64,000 nt of DNA from Impatiens glandulifera (taxonomy: Eukaryota; Streptophyta; Magnoliopsida; Ericales; Balsaminaceae). Shown here in pieces: positions 55,001 through 64,000 of the stretch; position 1 is the first letter of the stretch; every line of letters begins with the position of its first letter. Below the pieces are notes generated by a model. The model did no database searches. It was not told where the DNA came from and worked only from the letters and a program-made list of their open reading frames with translations. A program made the translations under genes and the position numbers. Location: assembly GCF_907164915.1 (NCBI RefSeq), contig NC_061869.1:20251125-20315124 (forward strand). The letters run 5' to 3'.

Positions 55001-55463
55001 AATTAGATGACTACCGATTAGTGGATTACTCGGATAGTGATTGGTGTGGTGATGTTTATGACCAGAAAAGTACTTTGGGTTATGTATTCCTACTTAGGAA
55101 TATGGCTTTTACTTGGTTGTCAAAGAAGTAGCCTATTGTAACTCTGTCGACCAGCGATGCAAAGTATGTGGCAACCTCTTGGAGCTTGTGTCATGCAGTT
55201 TGACTTTCAAATTTACTAAGGCATTTAGGAGTGATCCGAGATGAAGGGACTGTGATCCGAGTTGATAAAAAGTTGGCGATCAAGTCAGCGATCGAGTTGG
55301 AAAAGAACCCGGTTAATAATGGAATGAGCAAACACATCAATGTCTGATTTCATTTCATCCGAGAACAAGTCAAAGAAGAAAAGTTTGAGCTAGAGCATGT
55401 TGAAAGTCAATCTCAAGTCACTGGCGTATTCAATAAGCCACTGTCGACCACACTACTATAGAG
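52071..55463 (+). pseudogene. Element H pol: protease, integrase, RT, RNase H
   Basis: Heavily mutated. Protease remnant LDTSTSNHMC (relatives DTGASNHMC) and SNILSMRKLIKKGYS (52268-52312); zinc region YQFGHLHFGGLTELVKMEKV (about 52470) with CEECVIEK; integrase FDRGGEFTFVEFNKYYEEHG (52850) and VAERKNRIILNMVRSMLKGK (52950); the PQQNG motif has a stop. RT: KAIKDDK...FAMDEEIGAI, GYRQKEGIDYDGVF-like, then LYVNDLIF (YVND at 54075-54086 for YVDD). RT is split by the MITE at 54198-54654. RNase H: VDYSDSDWCGDVYDQKSTLG (55019), STSDAKYVAT (55146), HFIREQVKEEKFELEHVES. More than ten stops in total. Confidence 0.85.
54198..54654. mobile_element. Non-autonomous hAT-like MITE inside element H
   Basis: 457 bp with terminal inverted repeats TAGGGTTGTAAACGAA and (complement of the right end) TAGGGTTGTAAATGAA, flanked by a perfect 8-bp duplication CCTAGAAG (54190-54197 and 54655-54662). 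An 8-bp duplication and TAGGG-TGTAAA ends are hAT hallmarks. The interior is full of GAATATTCG / CGAATACGAATA words in both orientations, which would fold into a long imperfect hairpin. No coding capacity. It separates LLGLEV from KQ in the RT of H. Confidence 0.92.
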
Positions 55464-55522
55464 TTGTAAAAGACTGATTGGAATGAGAGATGGAAAGAGT
55501 ATTTAAGTTTAAGGGGAAATTT

Positions 55523-55744
55523 TGTTGAAAAAACTTAAATTAATAAGTTTTTTTTTTGATGTTTAGTAATAATAATAATATTTTTAGGGGTGAGTGAGAT
55601 AACCAAGAGATTTGAGTGGAAAACTTATTTAATATGCATCATAATTTATTTTGGTATTTAAATAGTCAATACTTTTCTATAAAGATTTGTAAGAATCCAT
55701 TTGAGATGAATAAGAAGATATATTTTGCACTCTTGTTACCAACA
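55523..55744 (+). repeat. 3' LTR of element H
   Basis: 222 bp, TGTTGAAAAAACTTAAATT ... CTCTTGTTACCAACA, directly after the purine tract AAGGGGAAATT. It aligns with 50690-50873 (AATATGCATCATAATTTATT, CTATAAAGATTTGTAAGAAT) with numerous substitutions and a deletion. Confidence 0.87.
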
Positions 55745-56390
55745 TTAATTACAATTGAGAAATCTTTTGAAACAGTGTGTGGTTTGAAAAATCACTCATA
55801 GTTCAAAAAGTCACAAGATAACTTGGGAGTTTTAGTTGAACCTTCGTTTATTGTCGTTCACTAACGAACAAATTGAAAGAGAAGGTAATGATACAAAACT
55901 AAAGAAAATTGTATTAGGTTATGATAAAGGACAGTTATAAATAGAATATTAGTGGTTAAGAGTAATTATAAAAAAAAATATTAGTTATTCTATTGTTAGA
56001 GTTTATTTCTCTCATCTACATTGTATTCACCTTAGAGTTGTATCTCCATATATTAATTTTCATTTCTCATCTCAATATAATTTTTCTATCTTTTATTCAT
56101 TTTATTTCTCACTCAAGATTTATACATAATTATAATTTTGGTTCAAAGTATATCATAATTATAAACCTTATTTTTATTCAATTTATTTATTGTTTTATTT
56201 TATTTATATTATTTGAATTTTAATTAAAAAAAAAAATCGGAATTTAATTAATTTAAAATTCGATTCAAACCATACCGTTTTCTAAACTAATTATTTGTCT
56301 TAATGTCATGCAATAATCCCGTATATAAAAAAAAAATTAAATCTGTTGTTTTAAAATTCTAAATTGAATCTAAAAAAATAGTGTCTATAT
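55745..56390. other. Intergenic, AT-rich
   Basis: No gene recognised. 55985-56220 is pyrimidine-rich and AT-rich, giving a chance 76-codon frame without motifs. The last eight bases (56383-56390) are the left target duplication of the following element. Confidence 0.4.
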
Positions 56391-57082
56391 TAGGCTGTGC
56401 AAAAAACGGAAAACCGATAACTCAACCGAATCGATAGCTTACCGGTTTCATTTTATTGGTTAACTGATTCTAACGGTTCCGGTTAATCGGTTTTTAATGA
56501 TTAAACGAGTCAGTTTTCGGTTAAACTATTTTTCTAGCAATTTAACCGGTAAATCGGTAATAATTTAATCATATATATTTATATTAGTTATTTTGTAAAT
56601 ATTAAATATATATATAAATAATATTTAATAATATATATATATATATATATTAATTTTAAATTATAATTTGTATAGAATTGTTAAAAAAAATCTAATTTAT
56701 ATGGATATTATTTTAAAAATGAATACTTTTAAAATATATTATATTGTTAGAATAATATAATATATTATAAAATATTTTTAAATATATCTATAAAATATTA
56801 TTATAATATATTATATTATTGTATTATAATATAAATAAAAAAATGGAAAATAACATAAAGGTACGGCAAAAACAAGAATTGAAAAAATAAATCATTTAAT
56901 AAGTTTAATACTTAATTTAAAAAAATTGAATTATTTATTCACGGTTAAACCGGTTAACTGACTGAAACCAATGGTTCCAAAACCGGTAAAATCATTACCA
57001 ATATTGGTCGATTAACCGATTTATAAAATAAAAAGTAAAACCGAACTTAACTAGAATCGTTTAACCGGTCGTTAAACCCCTA
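56391..57082. mobile_element. Non-autonomous hAT-like element (692 bp)
   Basis: Flanked by a perfect 8-bp duplication GTCTATAT (56383-56390 and 57083-57090). The ends are TAGGCTGTGCAAAAAACGG and ...GGTCGTTAAACCCCTA; their terminal repeats match only partly (TAGG--T). Subterminal regions carry many ACCGGTT/AACCGAT words in both orientations (ACCGGTTTCATT, GTTCCGGTTAATCGG on the left; GGTTAAACCGGTTAACTG on the right). The centre is AT-rich (AT microsatellite 56631-56650). No transposase. Confidence 0.85.
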
Positions 57083-57090
57083 GTCTATAT

Positions 57091-57885
57091 CGAATGTAGA
57101 AAGACAGATTTATTAAATCCACTCCAAGTTAAAAAGAGAATGGTCAAAGTTAGCCACCCAACTCACAAAACCAACTCACCCTAAAAAGTGTCGTGGATTA
57201 TAATAGACATTGATATCCAAAATAGATATTGAAAATTGAAAGATAGAGTAGGGAGCTACTAAATCCCCAATAGAAAGAGTTGTGAATTAAAACATGCAAT
57301 TGGTATCTAAAATAGATATCCAAATTCCAAAACAAAGATCTTGAAAATCTAAAATTCCTTTTTGGCATTAGATTGGCAAGACTATAACAATGTATTTTTC
57401 TCATTCAACATAAATACATATTACTCGCGTTATTTTCAAATAAACTATCTTCTAATCTATTTATCATCTACCTAAAAATCACTTTTTACACGGTATTCAG
57501 AAATAATCTCAAATATCCCCCAAAAAAACAAAGCATAAGTCAATTTAGACATAGATCCATTTGAGCCAATTGAACCAGATTGGTGTTTAAACAAGAAAAA
57601 AATAACAAGAACTCAAATTGGGACAATTTAAAAATACGTAGGTAATCTAAGCTGTTTTTTACAGGTTTGATGGGTTATTTCAGCTTTTAAGTATTTAACA
57701 TTTCCAACGTAACTGAATTAACAAAAACATGAAGGATAAGGTCTCCCTGAATCAATCCTGTCAAATGCAGACAGAAGCAAACCTGACAGTCATACATGAA
57801 CCAAATATACAAAGCTTAAATAGTGTTGCCAACAACTATTTGAACTAGATCACTGGAAAATGATGATTATCCTCCTTATATATCT
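57091..57885. other. Downstream flank of COQ6
   Basis: Sequence beyond the COQ6 stop codon on the minus strand, including its 3' untranslated region. The near part (57720-57885) is of mixed composition with AATATA / AATAGT-type A/T signals on the minus strand, but no poly(A) site can be fixed. No other gene recognised. Confidence 0.4.
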
Positions 57886-60800
57886 TCATGGAAAAAGAGG
57901 TAGCCTCCCATCACCTGATGCATATGAGATAATGCTCTGTTTCAGCAATGAAATGTGTTGTGCCCCGTGGAAAGCAGCCGCTCTCGCAACATTTAGAGGC
58001 CCAAAATCAACCGAATAAGCCTTCTGAACGCTGTCCAATATTGCCATCATTGAAATATTCGCTACTTTTCGATTAGCTTCATATTTCTTCAGAAGAGAGA
58101 CCTGCAATGCCAAGTTTTAGAAGAACTCATTCCACAAATATTTGGTTACTTATGCTGAAAAGTTGACTAGAAAAGAATGTTGTCATGAGTAAATCAGTAA
58201 ATGCACAGAAATACTATAACTTGGGTGTAAATAATGATAGCCCTTATAACTGAGACACAACAACCTCATGACCAGCTGGTATTTAGATATCAGAATGGAT
58301 CAGGTCCAGGATAGTGAATTAAATCTTCAATATGTCAGTTACTCAAGCAAGAAGAGTTGGTTGCTTTCTTTCCTCAAAGGCAAGAAGGAACATAACTCTT
58401 TTTTTAACGAGGCACAAACAGTTCTTTAAAGTTGTTAGTAACCTGGCACAAGTTGTGTTGAACTTAGTATCCTAATTTGTTCTGTGTCTCACCTTATCTC
58501 TCTTTGAATCTGTTATTTTAATCATTTTATCTTTAACCCACCAAGGTAGCCTAGTAGTAAGAGTCGGCTTAAGAGACCAAAAGGTCACGGGTTCGATTTC
58601 ATCTGGAAGCGTTTTATGTTGAAGAAAAAAAATCATTTCATCTTTATTCTTAAATTCCATACTTGTTACAAATGCATTGGATCCTTCTTCACCTTGTATA
58701 CCTCACATATATAATAATCAGCAACATTTTTCTATTGCGAAAGTAAAGAAATGAATGAACTGATTTCCTCAATTCATTTCCTACTAATGCTTTCTTTTTT
58801 GTTTCAATTTATTGCTACATGTTAGATATTGGAAGGCAACAAAGAAAAAGATACTAAAGCACTTAATATAAGGTCTATTAATTTGCTTTGGTGGGTGGAC
58901 ACCTAGGGGTTGATTCTTTTCCCATAACTGCAGCCTTAGGTAATCTACTTATCCAAGAGGAATTATAAACTTAGGAGATTTCTCTACTCATGTAAGAATA
59001 ATGTATACTAGTCTTTGTTTCCTTTGTTTTACTTCTACAGTCTATTGGCACCTTTATAATGAAATTTGACCTTATTTAAAAGAAAGAAAGAAATAAGTCA
59101 TTTTGCTTTCTCAACTTTTAAAAATGGGTCAATTTAGTTGCGGTCATCATTTATAGTTGACCTTGTTAATGTCTTAGTATGCATTTTAGGAGAAAACTAT
59201 AATATTTTAATCAATAATTTAGATTAAGAAGCTGCATTTGTGCAGAGGTGATTTAAAAACTTAACATAATTAATAAAGAATTGACTACGTTGAGTATTTT
59301 GAACCATTTTTAAAAGTAAATATAGATAGCATAACGATCCCGGCACAAGTTGAGGAATCAAAAGGAGCATTTTAATTTTAGGAAGCTAGCATGACCCCCT
59401 CAGTCATGACCCTTCACTTCAACTTAGGGCGTTTTTAGTGAGAATCGAATTTTCTGAGACGGTCTCCTAGGCAATACTGTTTTCACTTGAGCTACCCTAC
59501 TGACTTGAATAGAATGTGCATTTGATGCAAGGCAGGAATCGAAATGAACTTTAATCCAAAAGAAAATAAGCGAATTCCCTAATCTTTGTCCATCTGAAAT
59601 TAAGGAAATCTTGACTAATAAATGCCAACAGCAATTATTTTCTTCTAATCCGGAGGAAGTTGTATAACATGAAGGTCAGACATCATTTCAATTACCCACC
59701 AACACATTTGATAAGGCTATAAAATCTGCACCATCCAAAAATCTACAGTGTAATAAAAATTCAGGTAAAGGCTCATTTAGCTCAGTGGTATGATCATTTT
59801 CAAAAAATAGAAAAACAAGGTATATTACTAATTCTCGAGGACATGCAATATGTACTTTAGTTACAGGCTTCCTGATATTTTACGTATGCGAATGCATGCA
59901 TAAGAATAAACGATTTATAAATGGTAAGGGATGAAGATCATGTACCTCTCCCACATCAGATCCTACTGCAACAGCTTCAGCAATGATTTTTGATAGAACA
60001 GATACATCTCCAAATCCCATATTTACCCCTTGACCTGCCAAGGGATGAACAGTATGCGCAGCATCTCCAACAAGAGCTAAACGCTTCGACACATATTTAT
60101 TAGCATGCATCAACGACAATGGAAACACCATTCTTTCAGAAGCCAGCTTCACCACCTTTGGTGGAACTTCAAAATGCTGACTAGCTGATGATGTCACATC
60201 TGCTTTAAGCCAAGAAAACATACTTCCCATGTTCAGTAACTCTGATCTAGGATGAGGGCCATAACCGTAGTCTAGAGCGTGATTTATGGCTGTAACAAAA
60301 TCCTCCTCTGTCATTAACTTGTAATCAGCAGACTCTTTCGGATTCATTGTCCAGACAATGTTGCTGAAATTATCACCCATTGGTAGAAGTGCAATGGGAC
60401 CGGCAGGGAGAAATCGCTGCCATGCACATCCATTTTTTGTACTATGTAATACTGTACAGATGACTGCACTTTGTGAGTAATTCCATCCAGTTGTTTCAAA
60501 TTGTGCTAATTGTCTGACGTGTGACTTGGAACCATCAGCACCAATCTACAGATCCAAATCACAGATTTAACATGCATACCAAAATATTCCTAGGCCTTGT
60601 ATGATCTTGGGTTATTTACATAACCATGTGGTTATTCCAAATAATCTTCTTTGATGTAGGTTATTGAAAACCTTTTTATTTGGGGTTATGTTGGTAAAAA
60701 GACATTAGGGGCAGAAATATATAATGAAAAAAAAAAAGATATTAAAAAGATGAGAGCATTTTGGTTAATTATTTGAATGATATGATTAATGATTAGATTG

Positions 60801-61075
60801 TTGATTGAATAGTGGGTTATTTGAAATTAAACTAAAATAACCCAAATCAAACAAGGCCTTGAGTATATCACAAATACCTGATACCTTTTTCTCTTATTCT
60901 ATTGAAAAGTTAATTGTAGAGACATGGAGAAAGAAAGTACCACCAACTTTGCAAACAAGCTAGTGTTGTCGTCAAGTTCCAATTTAGCTAAACCCCCTTG
61001 AGTGGATGACGAGCTTGGAGACACAGACAATGAAGATAATCTTGATGGATAAATTGTCTTTTCTGAATCTGCATC
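57886..61075 (-). CDS. COQ6: Ubiquinone biosynthesis monooxygenase COQ6, 3' part (three exons)
   Basis: FAD-dependent hydroxylase of the UbiH/COQ6 family, which hydroxylates the benzoquinone ring precursor of coenzyme Q in mitochondria. Exons on the minus strand: 61075-60941 (45 codons; KTIYPSRLSSLSVSPSS, GGLAKLELDDNTSLFAKLV), 60545-59946 (200 codons) and 58101-57886 (71 codons plus TGA). All four splice sites are AG/GT and all joins are phase 0. The middle exon has the DG motif IGADGSKSHVR and the GD motif LALVGDAAHTVHPLAGQGVN, both FAD-contacting in this family. The last exon has VSLLKKYEANRKVAN, YSVDFGPLNVARAAAFHGA and SIISYASGDGRLPLF, the plant COQ6 C-terminus. About 190 N-terminal residues, including the GxGxxG FAD fold, are not found up to 62800; they probably lie beyond the gypsy element. 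Frames are intact, so the gene may be active. Confidence 0.93.
58536..58630 (+). mobile_element. tRNA-derived SINE in COQ6 intron
   Basis: Head CCACCAAGGTAGCCTAGTAG, box A TAGCCTAGTAGTAAG (58547-58561), box B GGTTCGATTTC (58590-58600), purine tail GAAGAAAAAA. The body is flanked by AATCATTTTATCTTTA (58520-58535) and AATCATTTCATCTTTA (58631-58646), a 16-bp target duplication with one mismatch. Related to the minus-strand SINE at 50114-50256, but with a shorter body. Inserted antisense to COQ6. Confidence 0.85.
59385..59505 (-). mobile_element. Degenerate tRNA-derived SINE in COQ6 intron
   Basis: The minus strand carries GTAGGGTAGCTCAAGTGAAA (box A-like, about 59478-59497), GCCTAGGAGACCGTCTCAG and ATTCGATTCTC (box B-like, 59440-59450), in the spacing of other plant SINE heads. 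Target duplications not identified, so the ends are approximate. Confidence 0.6.
59766..59812 (+). mobile_element. SINE-like / tRNA-like 5' head fragment
   Basis: AAAGGCTCATTTAGCTCAGT followed by GGTATGATCATTTTC resembles the 5' half of a tRNA (box A TAGCTCAGTGGTATG, 59778-59792), then A-rich sequence; no box B. Probably a truncated SINE insert. Confidence 0.4.
60593..60858. mobile_element. MITE with 25-bp inverted repeats in COQ6 intron
   Basis: 266 bp in the intron between exons 60545 and 60941. Left end GGCCTTGTATGATCTTGGGT..., right end (complement) GGCCTTGTTTGATTTGGGTT...; both continue into GGGTTATTT. The interior is A/T-rich without coding capacity. The GGCCTTGTTTG terminus is widespread in plant MITEs; superfamily not fixed because no clear target duplication is seen. 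Confidence 0.72.
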
Positions 61076-62819
61076 CTGACATAGTTATTCCACTAGGCTC
61101 AGAAAATGAAGTCAATGCAGATACAAAAGATCGACATAAAATACTCAAAATGTTTTATTCACTTGATTGTTGTCAGTGCAATTGGCCATGCTTGATACAT
61201 CAGATGCTGTTAAATTTGTTGTACCAGACTCATTAACACATGCATGTGAACTATTTGGATAAATCGTTCCAGAAAATGCATTTTGATTTGTGGTGTATGC
61301 ATGTTTCTAAATCAATTATAATCAGTTCATCCATTTTATGTGAATTGGTTATAGTAAATTTACATAGTTACTAATATACTATAGACATTTTTTTTATACT
61401 TCACTTTTATATTCAAGAAGGTTGAAAAGGCATCTTATTAAATGTAGCTTAAACAAAAATAGTTTTAGTGGGGGAAATGTTCACATCCAAAAGATATATA
61501 TATTAAGTAACATATATAAAAGGAGGTGCTGGAGTTAATATAATTTCAACTTCCAGAAATCATGTGAATTACATAAACCTATGACAGGTCCATCAAGTCA
61601 ACATCACAATGAAAAAAGAAAGATAAGACCAATATTTTTAGAACAGAAGGTAAAGAGAATTCCAAAATGGGAAAACCGAAAGAGAGCAATTTTTTTTGCA
61701 TCAAAGAGGAATAGAACTCAACCTTCACAAGCTCTTTAGATTCAATAAATTAAGGGGAACAATCCATACAATACAAGTGCAGAAGCTACCTAACAGTGGA
61801 GTTATTTATCTTGGATCCCAGGAGATTCCATCTCACCAGGTCTTTTTATTTCTCAAGAGGAGACAAAAAAAAGTAAAAAGGTCTGCGACCATAGAAAATA
61901 TCTGCAGTTAACACAATAAATCAACCTCCTCGCTTGATCATCAGGTTTACCTGATTTTAGGATTGTAAAAAGTAGCATAAGGTTAATGGCATACATGCAA
62001 GTAAAGGTAGATGCTAAGGTGAAAATAATGTCTTCAAAAGGCAAATAAATGGCCTTAAAAGATCTTTTATTGGCAGTTACTAAATAATTGAGAAATTAAT
62101 TTAATATCTGTTTTTCTCATCTCTTTTCTCTCTGTAATCTTCCATATAATATGGCCAGTTCCCCTATCCCAATACCTTCTTCAAAGCCCTAGTTCTAAAA
62201 CTGGGTTATAACACAACAATATATAAATTTTTTACTTTTTAATTAACTGACCTTTTACTATGTCTTATCCATAATGTGGTTATCTTTTCCATTGTTACCT
62301 TTACATTAATTTTTCTTTTTTGAAAATGGTCAATATAGACTCAAACCCATGACCATACGAAAAAGAGTCTTACGCATTAGCACTAAGCTAAATGAGTCTT
62401 CTGTCATGACCCAAGTCAAGACTTATATACTAGATTATCTGTAGCAGAGGAACCAGAGCACTAGTAGCAGTGGAACAGGAGACTTAACATGGACAGAGTT
62501 GTAGCTGATTGGAGTTGTAGAAATAATATTAGAGCAGAGTACTTGACATGAACGGAACTGTAGCGGATTGAAGCTATAGCAGTTGTAGCGGTTATGAAGT
62601 GACGTAACAAAATAACAATAAAGCAGTTATCCAAAGAATATAAACTGCTTATGAAATTCTAGTTAATTGATTTACATGGTTCTTAGTAGTATATAAACAC
62701 TATAGAGGATCATTTGTTGCTTAATGTCACGTCCCATTTTTATGGGGTGTAAACATCGAGCCACGAGGTGTACTTCCATGATATTCCAGAATGCAAGTCT
62801 ATGTAATCTGTGCTCATGG
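61076..62819. other. COQ6 upstream intron / flank, no exon found
   Basis: Begins with the acceptor of the 61075 exon (TGTCAG). Minus-strand frames here are short (up to 63 codons) and do not resemble COQ6. 62440-62600 has imperfect repeats of GAGTTGTAGCTGATTGGAG / GAACTGTAGCGGATTGAAG. A stretch from 62726 (TGTCACGTCCCATT) resembles the start of the gypsy LTR at 62929 (TGTCACGGCCCATT). If the gene is intact this is a long intron invaded by mobile DNA. Confidence 0.5.
62330..62396 (-). mobile_element. tRNA-derived SINE head
   Basis: The minus strand reads ACTCATTTAGCTTAGTGCTA (box A TAGCTTAGTGCTAATG) and GGGTTTGAGTC (box B, complement of 62338-62348) with about 30 nt between. Only the tRNA-like part is delimited; the tail and target duplications are unclear. 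Confidence 0.65.
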
Positions 62820-62928
62820 AACTTGTGCACAGATACGAGGGACCGTGTGGGGAATGTTTCAAGGAAGAGGTTGAAGAATATCATGCCAAGGTCGAACCGA
62901 GGACGGCCACGACTAAGGTGGGGGAGTA
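62820..62928 (+). pseudogene. 3' end of a Ty3/gypsy pol, with polypurine tract
   Basis: FKEEVEEYHAKVEPRTATTK is followed by VGEYV running into the LTR; it resembles the C-terminal tail of plant gypsy polyproteins after the integrase (LWQF-EE-type ending). AAGGTGGGGGAG (62915-62926) directly before the LTR is a good polypurine tract. Only about 110 bp are recognisable; the rest of this left-hand copy is gone or unrecognised. Confidence 0.6.
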
Positions 62929-63470
62929 TGTCACGGCCCATTAGAGTCACGACCCAATCCCGAAGGATGTCGAGGCTCAATAAAGCCTTGGACTGATAGT
63001 GCGCTAATCTTCTTAGCCAAGGAGAGGCCCAGTTACCTACGTGGGCCCAGTGAATCTTCTAATCAAGGAAGAGATTGGAAGATAATCTAATTAAAGAAGG
63101 GATTGGAAGATATATTCTAATCAAGGAAAGGATTATAATATATATTCTAATTAAGGAAGAGATTACAAGGGATATTCTAAATTAGGTAGGGATATTCTTG
63201 TTATGGAAGGAATATCCTAAATTAGTGTAATTAAATTGTAATTAGACGTAATTCCTAATTTAATACGTGTAAGTCCTATAAATACCCTGAAGGTATTTCA
63301 TTGTAATTATCAAGCATTCTTTCAATATAATCTTATTCTCAAGTGTTTTCTCTCTCTAAGTCCTTTCTTGTGTTTGAGTTCTTCTTGCATTGTGTTTAGA
63401 AAGGCTTTCTAAGCTAGAATCAGGGTCGATTTAGCTTAGTGCCGCACGGGTCGAATTTTAGCCCGTGACA
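62929..63470 (+). repeat. Ty3/gypsy LTR
   Basis: 542 bp, TGTCACGGCCC ... AGCCCGTGACA, with inverted terminal repeats TGTCACGG / CCGTGACA. Contains repeated TTCTAAT(C/T)AAGGAAGAGATT units (63055-63200; five imperfect copies of about 32 bp), TATA-like CCTATAAATACCC (63276-63288) and a CT-rich leader (TTTTCTCTCTCTAAGTCC, 63345) as in plant LTR promoters. Followed by PBS and gag, so it works as a 5' LTR. Confidence 0.9.
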
Positions 63471-63472
63471 AG

Positions 63473-63484
63473 TGGTATCAGAGC
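63473..63484 (+). promoter_or_regulatory. Primer-binding site of gypsy element
   Basis: TGGTATCAGAGC, exact complement of the plant initiator-Met tRNA 3' end over 12 bases, two bases after the LTR. The match continues imperfectly (AAGGTT against CAGGTT). Confidence 0.93.
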
Positions 63485-63516
63485 AAGGTTGTATTTCCGC
63501 ATTCAAGCTGCAAGAA

Positions 63517-64000
63517 ATGGATTCACGAACTACCGTCACTAAGGTTCCGACCGACCAACATAAGGACAAGGGATCCAAGAGGGATAAGTCCGCCGAGAGA
63601 GGTGCTGCCATGGAAGCGCGGGTGACCCGGCTTGAAGAAGGCATGAGCGATCACCAAGAAGCTCTCGAAGTGTTTAGCGCGGTGGCCGAGAAGGTAACGA
63701 TGTTGGACGAGGGTGCTGAAAAGTTGGAGAATGAGTTAATGGGGATCATTAACGGTTCGAATCGTAGCATTCGTGATGAAGTGTTAGGATTGGTTCGAGG
63801 GGAGGTTAATGACATCTGCCAGAAGGTGCTTGATCCAATCCGGGGAGAAGTCCATGCAATGGTTGAGACTCTCAAGAGGGAGATCTTGGAGAGGCTAGAA
63901 TCGATGGAAAGACGGATTGCGAGGAATGGAGGGGAACACAGAGGTGCGGCACCTCAACGGATGGATGTTCCTAAGCCAACTCCATTCAAAGGATCGAGGA
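63517..64000 (+). CDS. Ty3/gypsy gag (N-terminal part, open at window end)
   Basis: Open from ATG 63517 for 161 codons to the window edge without a stop. Start MDSRTTVTKVPTDQHKDKGS, then a charged helical region likely to be coiled coil (EARVTRLEEGMSDHQEALEV, ETLKREILERLESMERRI), and the conserved entry to the plant gypsy gag domain, VPKPTPFKGSR, where relatives continue with a NFLWDMEQYF-type motif. Nucleocapsid and pol lie outside the window. The unbroken frame and perfect PBS suggest a recent copy. Confidence 0.9.
   Translation, partial: MDSRTTVTKVPTDQHKDKGSKRDKSAERGAAMEARVTRLEEGMSDHQEALEVFSAVAEKVTMLDEGAEKLENELMGIINGSNRSIRDEVLGLVRGEVNDICQKVLDPIRGEVHAMVETLKREILERLESMERRIARNGGEHRGAAPQRMDVPKPTPFKGSR

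Larger units (their letters stand above)
50656..55744 (+). mobile_element. Element H: old short-LTR Ty1/copia element
   Basis: Complete in outline: 5' LTR, PBS, gag, protease, integrase, RT, RNase H, polypurine tract AAGGGGAAAT (55511-55520), 3' LTR. Many stops and shifts in every domain and diverged LTRs show it is old. A 457-bp hAT-like MITE interrupts RT at 54198-54654. No matching 5-bp target duplication seen (TTAAT follows the 3' LTR). Confidence 0.88.
58102..59945 (-). other. COQ6 penultimate intron, with retroposons
   Basis: 1844-bp GT...AG intron (donor GAG/GTACAT at 59945, acceptor TTGCAG at 58102). It contains a SINE with target duplications (58520-58646), a degenerate SINE (about 59385-59505) and a SINE-like head (59766-59812). 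No exon-like coding sequence seen in it. Confidence 0.8.

Noticed and set aside
59766..59812. Possible functional tRNA gene
   Set aside because: Only the 5' half resembles a tRNA; no box B, no T-arm, A-rich sequence follows.
61006..61236. Plus-strand 76-codon ORF
   Set aside because: Overlaps a COQ6 exon antisense; the minus-strand frame matches the family and has splice sites.
62726..62800. TGTCACGTCCCATT as the start of another gypsy LTR
   Set aside because: Only about 14 bp resemble the LTR start; following sequence does not match and no end, PBS or duplication is seen. Possibly a related relic, but not supported.

Overview
This is a repeat-dominated stretch of plant nuclear DNA, almost certainly from a eudicot. 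Evidence is plant Ty1/copia and Ty3/gypsy LTR retrotransposons primed by initiator-Met tRNA, tRNA-derived SINEs, hAT-like elements, a CACTA-type end, and one host gene with GT-AG introns: the 3' half of a plant-type COQ6 (ubiquinone-biosynthesis monooxygenase). The accessory ORFs of the main copia family recall proteins I associate with Lamiales genomes; this is a weak, memory-based hint.

Layout. 1-462: end of a CACTA-like transposon with 40-bp subterminal repeats. 463-12457: three head-to-tail copies of a very AT-rich ~4107-bp non-coding unit; the third breaks off inside a copia gene. 12461-45995: a pile of at least six truncated elements or fragments that look Sirevirus-like (A, G, C, D, B, E), in both orientations. 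They have large LTRs (1.3-1.85 kb) and an extra gene between pol and the 3' LTR. 45996-48817: 5' portion of a different copia element (F) with a 274-bp LTR and a well-preserved protease/integrase frame. 50656-55744: a short-LTR copia relic (H) with two zinc knuckles, split by a hAT MITE with a perfect 8-bp target duplication. 56391-57082: a second hAT-like element. 57886-61075: three 3' exons of COQ6 on the minus strand, with SINEs and a MITE in the introns. 62820-64000: a Ty3/gypsy locus in which one LTR has a pol 3' end on its left and a PBS plus open gag on its right.

Function. Apart from COQ6 (mitochondrial ring hydroxylation in CoQ synthesis) the coding content is selfish DNA. The Sirevirus-like family is the most interesting part. 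It carries an accessory ORF of about 240 codons, or a longer version with Lys/Pro-rich and coiled-coil regions, preceded in two copies by its own TATA-like box and CT-rich leader. Three of its LTRs each hold a different tandem minisatellite (29, 47 and 27 bp), and the repeat unit of each contains a short inverted repeat. Of four RTs that reach the catalytic motif, only one (B) keeps YVDD, so the family looks dead here apart from the intact 240-codon ORF at 29819-30538.

Limits: alignments were made by eye; identities, ends of degenerate genes and family names are approximate unless a structural signal (TG..CA, TSD, PBS, PPT, splice site) fixes them.
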